Shown piece by piece: positions 23,861 to 31,330 of a stretch of 64,000 bases of DNA. The translations under genes and the position numbers were made by a program. A model generated the notes under the pieces. That model searched no databases, had not been told where the DNA came from, and worked only from the letters and a program-made list of their open reading frames with translations. The first letter of the stretch is position 1, and every line of letters begins with the position of its first letter. This DNA is from Streptomyces sp. NBC_01275 (GTDB lineage Bacteria > Actinomycetota > Actinomycetes > Streptomycetales > Streptomycetaceae): assembly GCF_026340655.1 (NCBI RefSeq), contig NZ_JAPEOZ010000001.1, positions 5,022,001 to 5,086,000 on the forward strand, read 5' to 3'.

Positions 23861-26783
23861 GGAAGTCCGCGCCTTCTACGACAGCGATCCGCAACGCGAA
23901 TGGCGGCGAACCCAGGACGGCGCTTATCACCGCTTGGAGTTCGAGGTCATCCACCGCGACATCCTGCCCGGCGTACTGGAGCCGGGCAGCCGGATTCTGG
24001 ACGTGGGGAGCGGCCCGGGGCGTCATGCCGTGGCGCTGGCCGCGCGGGGGCACCGCCTCGCGCTCGCCGATCTCTCGGCCGCGTGTCTCGCGGAGGCCCG
24101 TCGCCGTTTCGACGAGGCAGGGCTCACCGACCGGCTGCTGGACGTACAGCACACCAGCGCCACGGACCTGTCCGTCCAGCCCGGCGCATTCGACGCGGTT
24201 CTGCTCTTCGGCCCGCTCTACCACCTTGTGGACGACGCGGCGGCCGCCGAGTGCATGCGGCGCGCGGTGGCAGCGCTCCGTCCGGGAGGGCACCTGTTCG
24301 CGACGTTTCTGACCAGGACCTCGATCGTCCGGGATCTGCTCAAGCGGGGCCGGTTCGCGGAGATCCAGGCGCTGATCGACAACGGCTATCTCACTCAAGG
24401 ACGTTACCGGCCTCTGTCGGAGCAGTCCCGTGCCGACTACATGCCGCCGGTGAGGACACATGGCTTGGCGGAGGCGGAGCGCCTGGTGCGCGACGCCGGC
24501 CTGGAGACCGTGGACGTGCACTCCCTCGAAGGCGCCGCGGGATGGATGCGTCCGTACATCGACGAGGTGGGCGCTGACGACGCGTCGTTCCGCGAGCTCA
24601 GCGCGGTGGTGCGGGCCACCGCGCGGCTGCCGGAGCTGATCGAGGCGGGGGATCATTTCGTGATCACCGCACGTCGCCCCGGTGCGGGGACCGGCGACGG
24701 AGCGGCCCGCGTGGCCAGGCCGGCGGCGGAGGGGCGACACGGCGTACGCACCTCTTCCAGCGGTGCGGTGACGGGACGTCACCGCACCCTGGTGGCGGCT
24801 GAGGAAGGCCGAATCTGTTTCGCGCCCTCCGTCGTGACGCACGCGGGTCGCCGGCTGATCGCCATGGCGGTCGGAGCGGCCGACGACCGGGTGTTCACAC
24901 CGATCCAGCACACGGATCGCGCGCCGGAACCCTGGTACACGGGGGGACGCAACAGAATCCGTGTGATGCCTCTGTCGGATCAGGGCTCGGCCTGTCAGGA
25001 CGAGGGCGTCGACATACCCGTGCCGCCGGCCGTCGAGGACATGACCGGCGCGAGTCTGGTGAGCGTCGGCGACGGCCTTCATCTCTGGTTCGGCGCCCGT
25101 GCCGCCGGAGGACCGTGGCGGATCCATCACACCGTGAGCGCCGACGGCGGTCGTACGTGGTCTCCTCCCGAACTCGCTCTGGAGCAGGGGCCCTCGGGGT
25201 CCGGCGACTGCGAGCACGTCCTGCTGCCGGCCGTGGTCCACAGGAGGGACGGCTGGTGGATGTGGTACGCGGGGCGCGACGGTGCTCACCGGCGCATTCA
25301 TCTGGCCCGCTCCGCCGACGGGACGAACTGGCAGCGGCACGGTGTGGCGATCGAACTGGGCACGCCCGGAAGCGCCGACGCCTACGCGACCGACTGCCCG
25401 GCTGTCGTATCCCTGCCGAACGGCGGCTTTCTGGCGCTCTACGGGGCGGGCTCCTCCCGGTCGCTCGCCGGAGCGGTCTCGGAGGACGGCCTCACGTGGC
25501 GCAAGATCGGCCCGGTTCTGCACCGCGGCGAGCATGGCGCCCCGGACTCCCGGTACGCCTTCTACCCGGCGCTGCTGCACGACGGCACAGGCTCCGCCAC
25601 TCTCCTGTACGCGGGTGAGGACCACAGGAGCCGGTGGACGATTCTCAGCGCGGGCGTGGTCGACCTCGCTCTTCTCGCCGCACGCCCGGAGCCGTTGTCA
25701 CTCTCCGGGACAGCCGCCGACAGCGTCGCGTTCATTCGGGAGGACGTGGACGAATCGTTCCTGGACGTACCTGAGGACTGCCACGGCCCGGCCCCCGTCT
25801 ACCGGTCCCGTGACGGGCTGATCCGCCAGTTGCGTCCCAGTTCGACTCCCGTCTTCGCCGTGCGCTCCCCGAGCGGTGAACGCGACAGCGTGGTCGTCAA
25901 GCTCGGCCGCGGCCGAGCCTCGGTGGAGCGGGAGTTCGACGGGCTGCAGGGACTGACGCGGCATCTGCCGCTCCCCACGGCGGCCCTGCACTATCAGGGC
26001 GAGCAGGCCGCTCTGGTCATGGAACACCTGGAAGGGGCACCGCTCTCGGCCCTCGCCGCCACGGACTCCGACCGTTTCGACGGCGTCCTGAGGGCGGTGG
26101 TCACCGGCCTCGCCGACACCGCGTCCGCGACGCTGACACCGGCGGCCGACGTCGAAGGCGGCGCCGACCACACGCTTCAGTCCCCCGAGGTGGTGAGCGA
26201 GTGGCTGGAGGGCATCGGCGACGCGCTGGCGCCCTGGCGGAACCACCGGCTCAGCCTCAACGGCACGCTGCTGGACGAAACGCTGGGCGACACCGTTCGG
26301 AAGTCCCGGGCCCTGATCCGTCGCGATCCCGAGTGGCTCGTCCACAGCAGCGGCGATGTGCACCTGGGCAACGTGCACGTCGCTCCCGACGGCGAGCGCT
26401 GGTGGCTGCTGGACCTGGAGTTCGCCGGACTGCACGATCTCGACCGCACGGTCGCCGGACTCCTCGGCTCATGTCTCAAGCACAGCGGTCTCATCACCGA
26501 CGCACGAGCGGAAGTCGGGCCCGGCGAGTTGTCCCTGACCGTCGGCATCAGAGGCGATCTGGGGCATCGACTGCTGAACACGCCGTACTTGCTCGATCTC
26601 TTCGCGGAGCTGCCGCTGGACTCGGGGCGAGTGTTCGCGTTTCTGCTGCCCGACCTGTACTTCCGGCTGACCGCGACAGCCGACGGAGATGCCGTGCCGG
26701 CCTTCGGGCTGGCCGCCCTCGCCCTGGGCGCTCGGATGACACGCCAAGGACAAGGACGAGGACGAGGACGAGGACAGCGATGA
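23757..26783 (+). CDS. Three-domain fusion: SAM methyltransferase / beta-propeller / APH-like kinase
   Basis: A 1008-residue cytosolic fusion with three domains. Residues 25-305 are a class I SAM methyltransferase (motif I ILDVGSGPGRHAVALA near 80, then FGPLYHLVD). Residues 345-640 form a five-bladed-propeller-like GH43/GH32-type region with repeated strand motifs (LWFGARAAGGPWRIHHT, WMWYAGRDGAHRRIHLARS, LLYAGEDHRSRW). Residues 690-990 are an aminoglycoside-phosphotransferase-like kinase with Lys in VVVKLG, the Brenner loop HSSGDVHLGNV near 864 and the metal Asp in LLDLEFAG. The ATG at 23757 is my choice; another is at 23730. No later start exists before the methyltransferase. The 3' end is a GACGAG hexamer repeat (26753-26777). 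Confidence 0.88.
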   Translation: MTSPLGSSTPDCVPSRPGDWSGSATTEPGAGAALEEVRAFYDSDPQREWRRTQDGAYHRLEFEVIHRDILPGVLEPGSRILDVGSGPGRHAVALAARGHRLALADLSAACLAEARRRFDEAGLTDRLLDVQHTSATDLSVQPGAFDAVLLFGPLYHLVDDAAAAECMRRAVAALRPGGHLFATFLTRTSIVRDLLKRGRFAEIQALIDNGYLTQGRYRPLSEQSRADYMPPVRTHGLAEAERLVRDAGLETVDVHSLEGAAGWMRPYIDEVGADDASFRELSAVVRATARLPELIEAGDHFVITARRPGAGTGDGAARVARPAAEGRHGVRTSSSGAVTGRHRTLVAAEEGRICFAPSVVTHAGRRLIAMAVGAADDRVFTPIQHTDRAPEPWYTGGRNRIRVMPLSDQGSACQDEGVDIPVPPAVEDMTGASLVSVGDGLHLWFGARAAGGPWRIHHTVSADGGRTWSPPELALEQGPSGSGDCEHVLLPAVVHRRDGWWMWYAGRDGAHRRIHLARSADGTNWQRHGVAIELGTPGSADAYATDCPAVVSLPNGGFLALYGAGSSRSLAGAVSEDGLTWRKIGPVLHRGEHGAPDSRYAFYPALLHDGTGSATLLYAGEDHRSRWTILSAGVVDLALLAARPEPLSLSGTAADSVAFIREDVDESFLDVPEDCHGPAPVYRSRDGLIRQLRPSSTPVFAVRSPSGERDSVVVKLGRGRASVEREFDGLQGLTRHLPLPTAALHYQGEQAALVMEHLEGAPLSALAATDSDRFDGVLRAVVTGLADTASATLTPAADVEGGADHTLQSPEVVSEWLEGIGDALAPWRNHRLSLNGTLLDETLGDTVRKSRALIRRDPEWLVHSSGDVHLGNVHVAPDGERWWLLDLEFAGLHDLDRTVAGLLGSCLKHSGLITDARAEVGPGELSLTVGIRGDLGHRLLNTPYLLDLFAELPLDSGRVFAFLLPDLYFRLTATADGDAVPAFGLAALALGARMTRQGQGRGRGRGQR

Positions 26784-27577
26784 CAGTCGCGCCTGCCGGG
26801 ATCGAGGCGGTGCTGTTCGATGTGGACGACACCCTCGTGGACACACGCGGTGTGTGGGAGCGGGCCCTCGACACCCTGTGCCGGAACATCGTGGCGTCGG
26901 TGCCCGGATCCGACGCAGAGGCGTTGGCGGACGCCTACCGCGTGACCTCCGACGCCCTGTGGGGCGACTACGCCCGTGCGCTCGCTCCGCTCGGTTCCGT
27001 CCCCGCCATCCGTCGCCATGTGTGGCAACGAACCCTGCGAGCCCGCGGGGTCGAGGTCTCGTCCGACCGGCTGGGGTGGATCGTGGCGGAGTTCGATGCC
27101 CTGCAGCGCGCTGAGATCCGGCCCGACCCGCAGCTCCCAGGGCTGCTGAGCCTCCTTGCCGAGCGATACCGGTTGGCGGTGTGCTCCAACGGCGAGGGCG
27201 AACAGACGCGCATGAAACTGGAGCGGGCCGGTGTGCTCCAGTACTTCGAGTCGGTCGTGTGCGGCATCGACGAGCAGGTGCGCAAACCGGATCCGGAGCT
27301 CTTCGCCCGCTGCTGCCGCTCCCTGGGCGTCCAGGCGGAACGTTGCCTCTACATCGGTGACGACTGGAGCAACGACGTCGACGCGGCCCGCCGGGCCGGA
27401 CTTCGCCCGCTGTGGATCCCCACCGATCCTGCCGCACTCGTGCCTGACGGCCAGCGGCCGCCGCCGCGCTACCGCACGGTCCAGGCCTGTCTGCGCGACC
27501 TCCTGCGAGCCACCGACGAACGGTCCACGCCCGACCGCCTCCGTGCGGATCGACTCCTTCAGAAAGAGATCCTGTGA
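26780..27577 (+). CDS. HAD-superfamily phosphatase
   Basis: A 265-residue haloacid-dehalogenase-type hydrolase, probably a sugar- or nucleotide-phosphate phosphatase. Motif I is FDVDDTLVDT with the nucleophile Asp14, motif II is VCSNGEG near residue 134, the motif III Lys is in EQVRKPDPELF and motif IV is YIGDDWSNDVDAA near 191. The cap domain between motifs I and II is helical (C1 type, beta-phosphoglucomutase-like). The start overlaps the fusion-gene stop as ATGA, and its stop overlaps the next start as GTGA. It would fit a late dephosphorylation step in a phosphoribosylated pathway. Confidence 0.92.
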   Translation: MTVAPAGIEAVLFDVDDTLVDTRGVWERALDTLCRNIVASVPGSDAEALADAYRVTSDALWGDYARALAPLGSVPAIRRHVWQRTLRARGVEVSSDRLGWIVAEFDALQRAEIRPDPQLPGLLSLLAERYRLAVCSNGEGEQTRMKLERAGVLQYFESVVCGIDEQVRKPDPELFARCCRSLGVQAERCLYIGDDWSNDVDAARRAGLRPLWIPTDPAALVPDGQRPPPRYRTVQACLRDLLRATDERSTPDRLRADRLLQKEIL

Positions 27578-28863
27578 ACCGATGGATCGCGTCGTCGCTC
27601 GCGGCGGCCGAACCCCGTGTGCCGGATTCCGAACCGGTCCCGTCACACGATGTGCTGGGCGTGTTCCGCATACCGGCGGCGGAACGATCCGCCGCGACCC
27701 GCATGGGCATTCCGCAGGCGCTCCTCGACCAGTTCCCGGCGACGACCGAAGGAACCGCGCTGAGCCGGTCCTCCGGCTACTACGCACCCCGGATCGGCCT
27801 GCGCGCCGCACCGGAGCTGTACGACGCCCTGCGTGTCATCGACCGGCGGTCCGACCGACCCGCCCCCGCGCTTCGCCGTGCCCTCGTGGAGAACCTGCAC
27901 AACGTCTACGCCGCCGTCGCCTACACCGTGTGGGAGCACCTGACCGACCAGGTGCGCACCTCCGGCGTGGACGAGAAGGTGCTGGACTCCCTCCTGGAAG
28001 CCGGCACGCGCCTGAGCGCCGACCTTGCCGGGACAGCGCCTCGCGGCTGGACCGAGGAGCCGCTGCCCGACCTCGCGCCCTTCTCGTCCCTCGCCTCCCT
28101 GCGGGTCTTCCGTGAACTGGACAGCCAGGCCAAGCTCCACGACGAGCTCGACTTCCTGCTCACCCATGTCATAGACGAGTACCCGGAGATCACCTCCGTG
28201 GTCGTTCCGCTGTACGGCTCGTTCTCCCTGGGGCTCGCGGCCCGCGCGATACTGCCGGTCGCGCGACCCCACCGGAAGCTTTCGGTCCACCTCATCCGCC
28301 TCGGTTTCCACGACCTGTCCACGGTGGACTACAAGAGGACCGACGGGACCATCCGCTCGGAACTCGTCGGTCCGCCGGAGCAGCGTGAGCGCCTCGCGGC
28401 CGACGTCCATGGCGCCCATGTGCTCGTCGTCGACGACAACGTGGGCTACGGAACGACGTTGCGGGCGGCCAGGACCCTGATCGGTCAGCTCGGCGGCAGG
28501 GCCCTCACGCGGAGCGTGGAAACCGCGTGGCACCTGTACAGCCGCGACGGCCGGCATGACGTCGCCGACGCCGCCGACCTGCCCAGTCTGCGTCCCAACC
28601 TGCACCACCGGATCCAGGACCGGCTCATCGGCCATCTGCTTCGAGGAGACGCCGACGCCTATGCCGACGACTCCGCCCACGCAGTGCGCTCCACTCTCCA
28701 TCAGCAGATGAGGACTTCGTACGACATGGCGCTGGGCCTGGGCACGTTGGCGCCACGGCAGCTGCGGGCGATGCGCGCGGAACTCGCACACGCCGTACTG
28801 AACTGGCGCGAGCCCCCTGTTCCTCCCGCGCCCGTCACCTTGTCCGGCAGGAGAGCCGCATGA
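27574..28863 (+). CDS. Large phosphoribosyltransferase-domain protein
   Basis: A 429-residue protein in which residues 195-360 contain a type I phosphoribosyltransferase fold. The PRPP motif VLVVDDNVGYGTTLRAA starts near residue 282, preceded by TSVVVPLYGSFSLGLAARAI, which fits the pyrophosphate loop. The remainder is helical and unfamiliar. The GTG start overlaps the HAD stop (GTGA) and the stop overlaps the HisA-like start (ATGA). Together with the proteins at 21769 and 23153 this gives three PRPP-motif proteins in one operon. The substrate cannot be read from sequence; neighbouring HisA/HisF/HisH homologues suggest a phosphoribosylated amine. Confidence 0.85.
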   Translation: MNRWIASSLAAAEPRVPDSEPVPSHDVLGVFRIPAAERSAATRMGIPQALLDQFPATTEGTALSRSSGYYAPRIGLRAAPELYDALRVIDRRSDRPAPALRRALVENLHNVYAAVAYTVWEHLTDQVRTSGVDEKVLDSLLEAGTRLSADLAGTAPRGWTEEPLPDLAPFSSLASLRVFRELDSQAKLHDELDFLLTHVIDEYPEITSVVVPLYGSFSLGLAARAILPVARPHRKLSVHLIRLGFHDLSTVDYKRTDGTIRSELVGPPEQRERLAADVHGAHVLVVDDNVGYGTTLRAARTLIGQLGGRALTRSVETAWHLYSRDGRHDVADAADLPSLRPNLHHRIQDRLIGHLLRGDADAYADDSAHAVRSTLHQQMRTSYDMALGLGTLAPRQLRAMRAELAHAVLNWREPPVPPAPVTLSGRRAA

Positions 28864-29576
28864 TCGGGCTGCTTCCCGACGACCGTCCGACAGGGCTTTG
28901 GCGGGTCAACGTGGACATACGCCGAGGCGATGTGACCGCACGTCCCGGTGAACCGTCGGACGATCTCCTCGGCCTGCTCCTGGAACAGGGCGTCCCCCTG
29001 GCCCTCATCGACCTGGACCGGAGCATCGACGCGGTCCCCGAGACCACGCTGCTGGAACGGGCGGCCAGGCGGTACCCCGGCCGACTCTGGCTCGGGGGAC
29101 GGCTCACCGCGTCGGATCCGCTGGCGCGCCGCCTTCTCGACGAAGGTGCGCAAGGCCTGTTGATGGGGTCTTCCGGGCTGTTCCGCGAGGGTCGCGTCAA
29201 TCGCACCGAACTCGAAGCCCTGGCCCGTTTCCCCGCGCCCGAGCGCCTCATGGTGAGCATCGACGCCATCGACGACCGGGTGGCCATCAACGGGTTCACC
29301 ACACCCACCACCCTGTCCGTGGCCCATGCCCTGGACGCCGTGCTCCAGGCCACCGGTGGGCGCTGCCCCGTGCTCTACACGGACACCGCTGCCGCCTTGC
29401 GGCGCCGGCCGCCCACCTGGCGCCACGTCGAGGCCATCGCCGCGTCCAACCCGGGGTGCCAGTTCTGGTACGCGGGCGGCCTGACGCAGTGGGCGGAACT
29501 GCGTCAGGCCTGGAGCCTGGGCCTGGGAGCCGTGGTGGGACGTGCGTATCTGACGCCGCCGCTCGGCCTGCCGTGA
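28860..29576 (+). CDS. HisA-like (beta/alpha)8 barrel, divergent paralogue
   Basis: A 238-residue barrel that follows the HisA pattern strand by strand: VNVDIRRGDV, LIDLDRSID, WLGGRLTASDPLARRLL, GLLMGSSGLF, MVSIDAIDDRVAINGF, VLYTDTAA, FWYAGGLTQW and GAVVGRAYL. HisA isomerises ProFAR to PRFAR in histidine synthesis. The catalytic Asp in strand 1, the Asp in VSIDA and the Thr in YTD are kept. The R/K-DGT loop after strand 6 is replaced by AALRRRPPTW and the second Gly-Gly of GGGI is altered, so the substrate probably differs. It is the last gene of the plus-strand operon and converges on HisF with a 16-base gap. Confidence 0.8.
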   Translation: MIGLLPDDRPTGLWRVNVDIRRGDVTARPGEPSDDLLGLLLEQGVPLALIDLDRSIDAVPETTLLERAARRYPGRLWLGGRLTASDPLARRLLDEGAQGLLMGSSGLFREGRVNRTELEALARFPAPERLMVSIDAIDDRVAINGFTTPTTLSVAHALDAVLQATGGRCPVLYTDTAAALRRRPPTWRHVEAIAASNPGCQFWYAGGLTQWAELRQAWSLGLGAVVGRAYLTPPLGLP

Positions 29577-29592
29577 CGCTGTGGCGGGAGCC

Positions 29593-30387
29593 CTACGGGC
29601 AGGGCCTGACCGTCAGGTCGTGAGCCTTGGTCAGATCCGCCTTGACCTCGCGCACGGACACCGTGCGCTCCATGCGGGGGGAGTAGAGCAGCGAACTGAT
29701 GATCGCCGCCGAGGCGGACGCCTCCTTGAAGGCCGCCGCCACGTGCCCCGAGGAGCCGGCTCCGCCCGACGCGATCACCGGCAGGTTCACCGCTCGCGCG
29801 ATGGTGCCCGTGATGTTCAGCTCGTAGCCCTCGTGCGTGCCGTCCTGGTCGATGGAGTTGACCACGATCTCGCCGGCGCCGAGTTCCTCGCCGCGCTTCG
29901 CCCACTGCACCGCGTCCAGCCCCGTCGCCACGCGGGCGCCGTCGATGAACACCTCGTAGCCACTGGGGATCTCCGGTGTCACGGGAACCCGCTTGACCTG
30001 CATGGACTGAACCATGCACTGGCGGCCGAACTCCTTGGACCCCTGGGCGATGATCTCCGGATCGCGTACGGCCATGGAGTCGAGGGAGATCTTCTCGGCG
30101 CCGGCGTCGAGCACGGCGTGCATGTCCTCGAGGGAGCGGATGCCGCCACCGACCGTGAGGGGCACGAAGACCTTCCGGGCCACCGCCTCGATGGTGCGCA
30201 GATCGGCCTGCCTACGGTGCGCGCTGGCCAGAATGTCGTAGAAGATCACCTCGTCGACGCCGTCGGCGTACACCGATTCGGCGATCGTGGCGGCGTCTCC
30301 CACGTCGATGTTGTCCTGGAACCTCCGGGCCTTGGTGACCCGGCCTTCGACGATGTCGAAGCAGGCGATCAGCCTCGCAGTCAGCAC
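29593..30387 (-). CDS. hisF: HisF paralogue (imidazole glycerol phosphate synthase cyclase-like)
   Basis: A 264-residue cyclase-subunit homologue. Asp11 (ACFDIVEGRV) is present, as are the ammonia-gate residues Arg5, Glu (VDEVIF), Lys (GAEKIS) and Glu (GAGEIV), and the phosphate loops VGGGIR and IASGGAG. The second catalytic Asp, in the canonical AIDAKR (Asp130 in the Thermotoga enzyme), is replaced: the aligned segment reads QSMQVKR, so Asp is Gln. It probably receives ammonia from the HisH partner but catalyses a different or modified reaction. The GTG start at 30387 has AGGAGG upstream and overlaps the HisH stop by seven bases. No hisB/hisD/hisC genes are nearby. Confidence 0.9.
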   Translation of the reverse strand: MLTARLIACFDIVEGRVTKARRFQDNIDVGDAATIAESVYADGVDEVIFYDILASAHRRQADLRTIEAVARKVFVPLTVGGGIRSLEDMHAVLDAGAEKISLDSMAVRDPEIIAQGSKEFGRQCMVQSMQVKRVPVTPEIPSGYEVFIDGARVATGLDAVQWAKRGEELGAGEIVVNSIDQDGTHEGYELNITGTIARAVNLPVIASGGAGSSGHVAAAFKEASASAAIISSLLYSPRMERTVSVREVKADLTKAHDLTVRPCP

Positions 30388-31022
30388 AGTTCCTCCTGCG
30401 GAAGCTTCGCGAAACGCTCGAGCAGGTCCAGGCCGAGCGGACCGGACTTCTCCGTGTGGAACTGAGTGGCCATGATGTTCCCCTTGGCCACGGCGGAGAC
30501 GAAGTCCACTCCGTATTCGGTCGTCGCGGCGATGTCCGAGGCGTCCGCCGGCTCCGCGTAATACGAGTTGACGAAGTAGAAGTGCCCGTCCTGGGGAAGT
30601 TCGGCCACAAAGGCGTGGTCAGACGCGCGGCGCACCTGGTTCCATCCCATTTGAGGCACACGTACAGTCTCGGGGTCAAATGGGCGTACCGTTCCCGGAA
30701 GCCAGCCCAGGCATTTTGCGTCCTGCTCCGCGCTCGAATCGAAAAGGACCTGCAGGCCCACGCAGATGCCCAGGAAGGGCATGTCTCCCTCGACTACCTT
30801 CGGGTGCAACGCGGAAGGCCATCCGGCGGCGTTCAGGTAGTCCATCGTGGTTCCTGCCGAGCCCACTCCGGGCAGGATGACGCGGTCGATCTCGGTGAGT
30901 TCGTCGGGTGTCTTCATCAAACGATTCGGCACACCGAGGAAATTGAGCGCGTACTGCACGCTCTGCGAGTTCCCAGTCTGATAGTCGATCACGCCGACAA
31001 CCGGCCGGTCGCGATAACTCAT
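30381..31022 (-). CDS. hisH: HisH paralogue (glutamine amidotransferase subunit)
   Basis: A 213-residue class I glutamine amidotransferase that releases ammonia for its HisF partner. The nucleophile Cys is in LGICVGLQVLF (near residue 88), and the catalytic His-Glu pair is in QFHTEKSG near residue 193. The oxyanion-strand motif ILPGVGSAGTTM is intact. The YVNS-type segment (FYFVNSYYAEP) matches HisH, not PurQ or GuaA. The ATG at 31022 has GAGGCG upstream. It is followed by the HisF paralogue with an overlap and forms a two-gene operon that converges on the seven-gene operon. In several bacteria, extra HisH/HisF pairs serve sugar amidination or nucleoside pathways. Confidence 0.92.
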   Translation of the reverse strand: MSYRDRPVVGVIDYQTGNSQSVQYALNFLGVPNRLMKTPDELTEIDRVILPGVGSAGTTMDYLNAAGWPSALHPKVVEGDMPFLGICVGLQVLFDSSAEQDAKCLGWLPGTVRPFDPETVRVPQMGWNQVRRASDHAFVAELPQDGHFYFVNSYYAEPADASDIAATTEYGVDFVSAVAKGNIMATQFHTEKSGPLGLDLLERFAKLPQEELC

Positions 31023-31330
31023 GAGCGCCTCAATCTATGGTCGATACAGGAACGGCCAGGTTGGGATGATCTGCGGCATCGCCGCACCAGTCCGGCGGCG
31101 ACAGGGCCATGGTAGCCGTTCCGACCTTGGAGGGACGGGCCGTCTCACGGGCGACGGGAAGGCCCTGGATCGCCTCCACATCGACATGCGGGGGACCCGG
31201 TCACGGTGCCTCTGTGCGGGCCATTCCGCGGACCCTGTGGATGCCGTGAAGCGGGCCGGAGGAGAGGCCCGGTCCTCATCCTCGGTCAACTCCCTGTAGT
31301 AGTAACGGACTTGTGTGAATCGGCACTAGC
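31023..31330. other. Divergent intergenic region, HisH / APH-like gene
   Basis: A 308-base non-coding stretch between divergent genes. It presumably holds the promoters of both. On the minus strand TAGATT lies about 15 bases before the HisH start and equals the -10 hexamer of the aminotransferase operon, but I cannot find a matching -35. On the plus strand, TTGTGT near 31310 is a weak -35 candidate for the kinase gene. No RNA gene or repeat is evident. Confidence 0.4.

Noticed and set aside
21769..28863. Ter-type stress operon that also contains PRTases and a HAD protein
   Set aside because: No TerD, TerB, ATP-grasp, CitE-like aldolase or StiP-type protein is present, and the PRTases lack the TRSP and PELOTA domains of that system.
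29593..31022. The primary histidine operon
   Set aside because: hisG, hisI, hisE, hisD, hisC and hisB are absent, the HisF lacks a catalytic Asp and the HisA-like gene is on the other strand in another operon, so these are paralogues.
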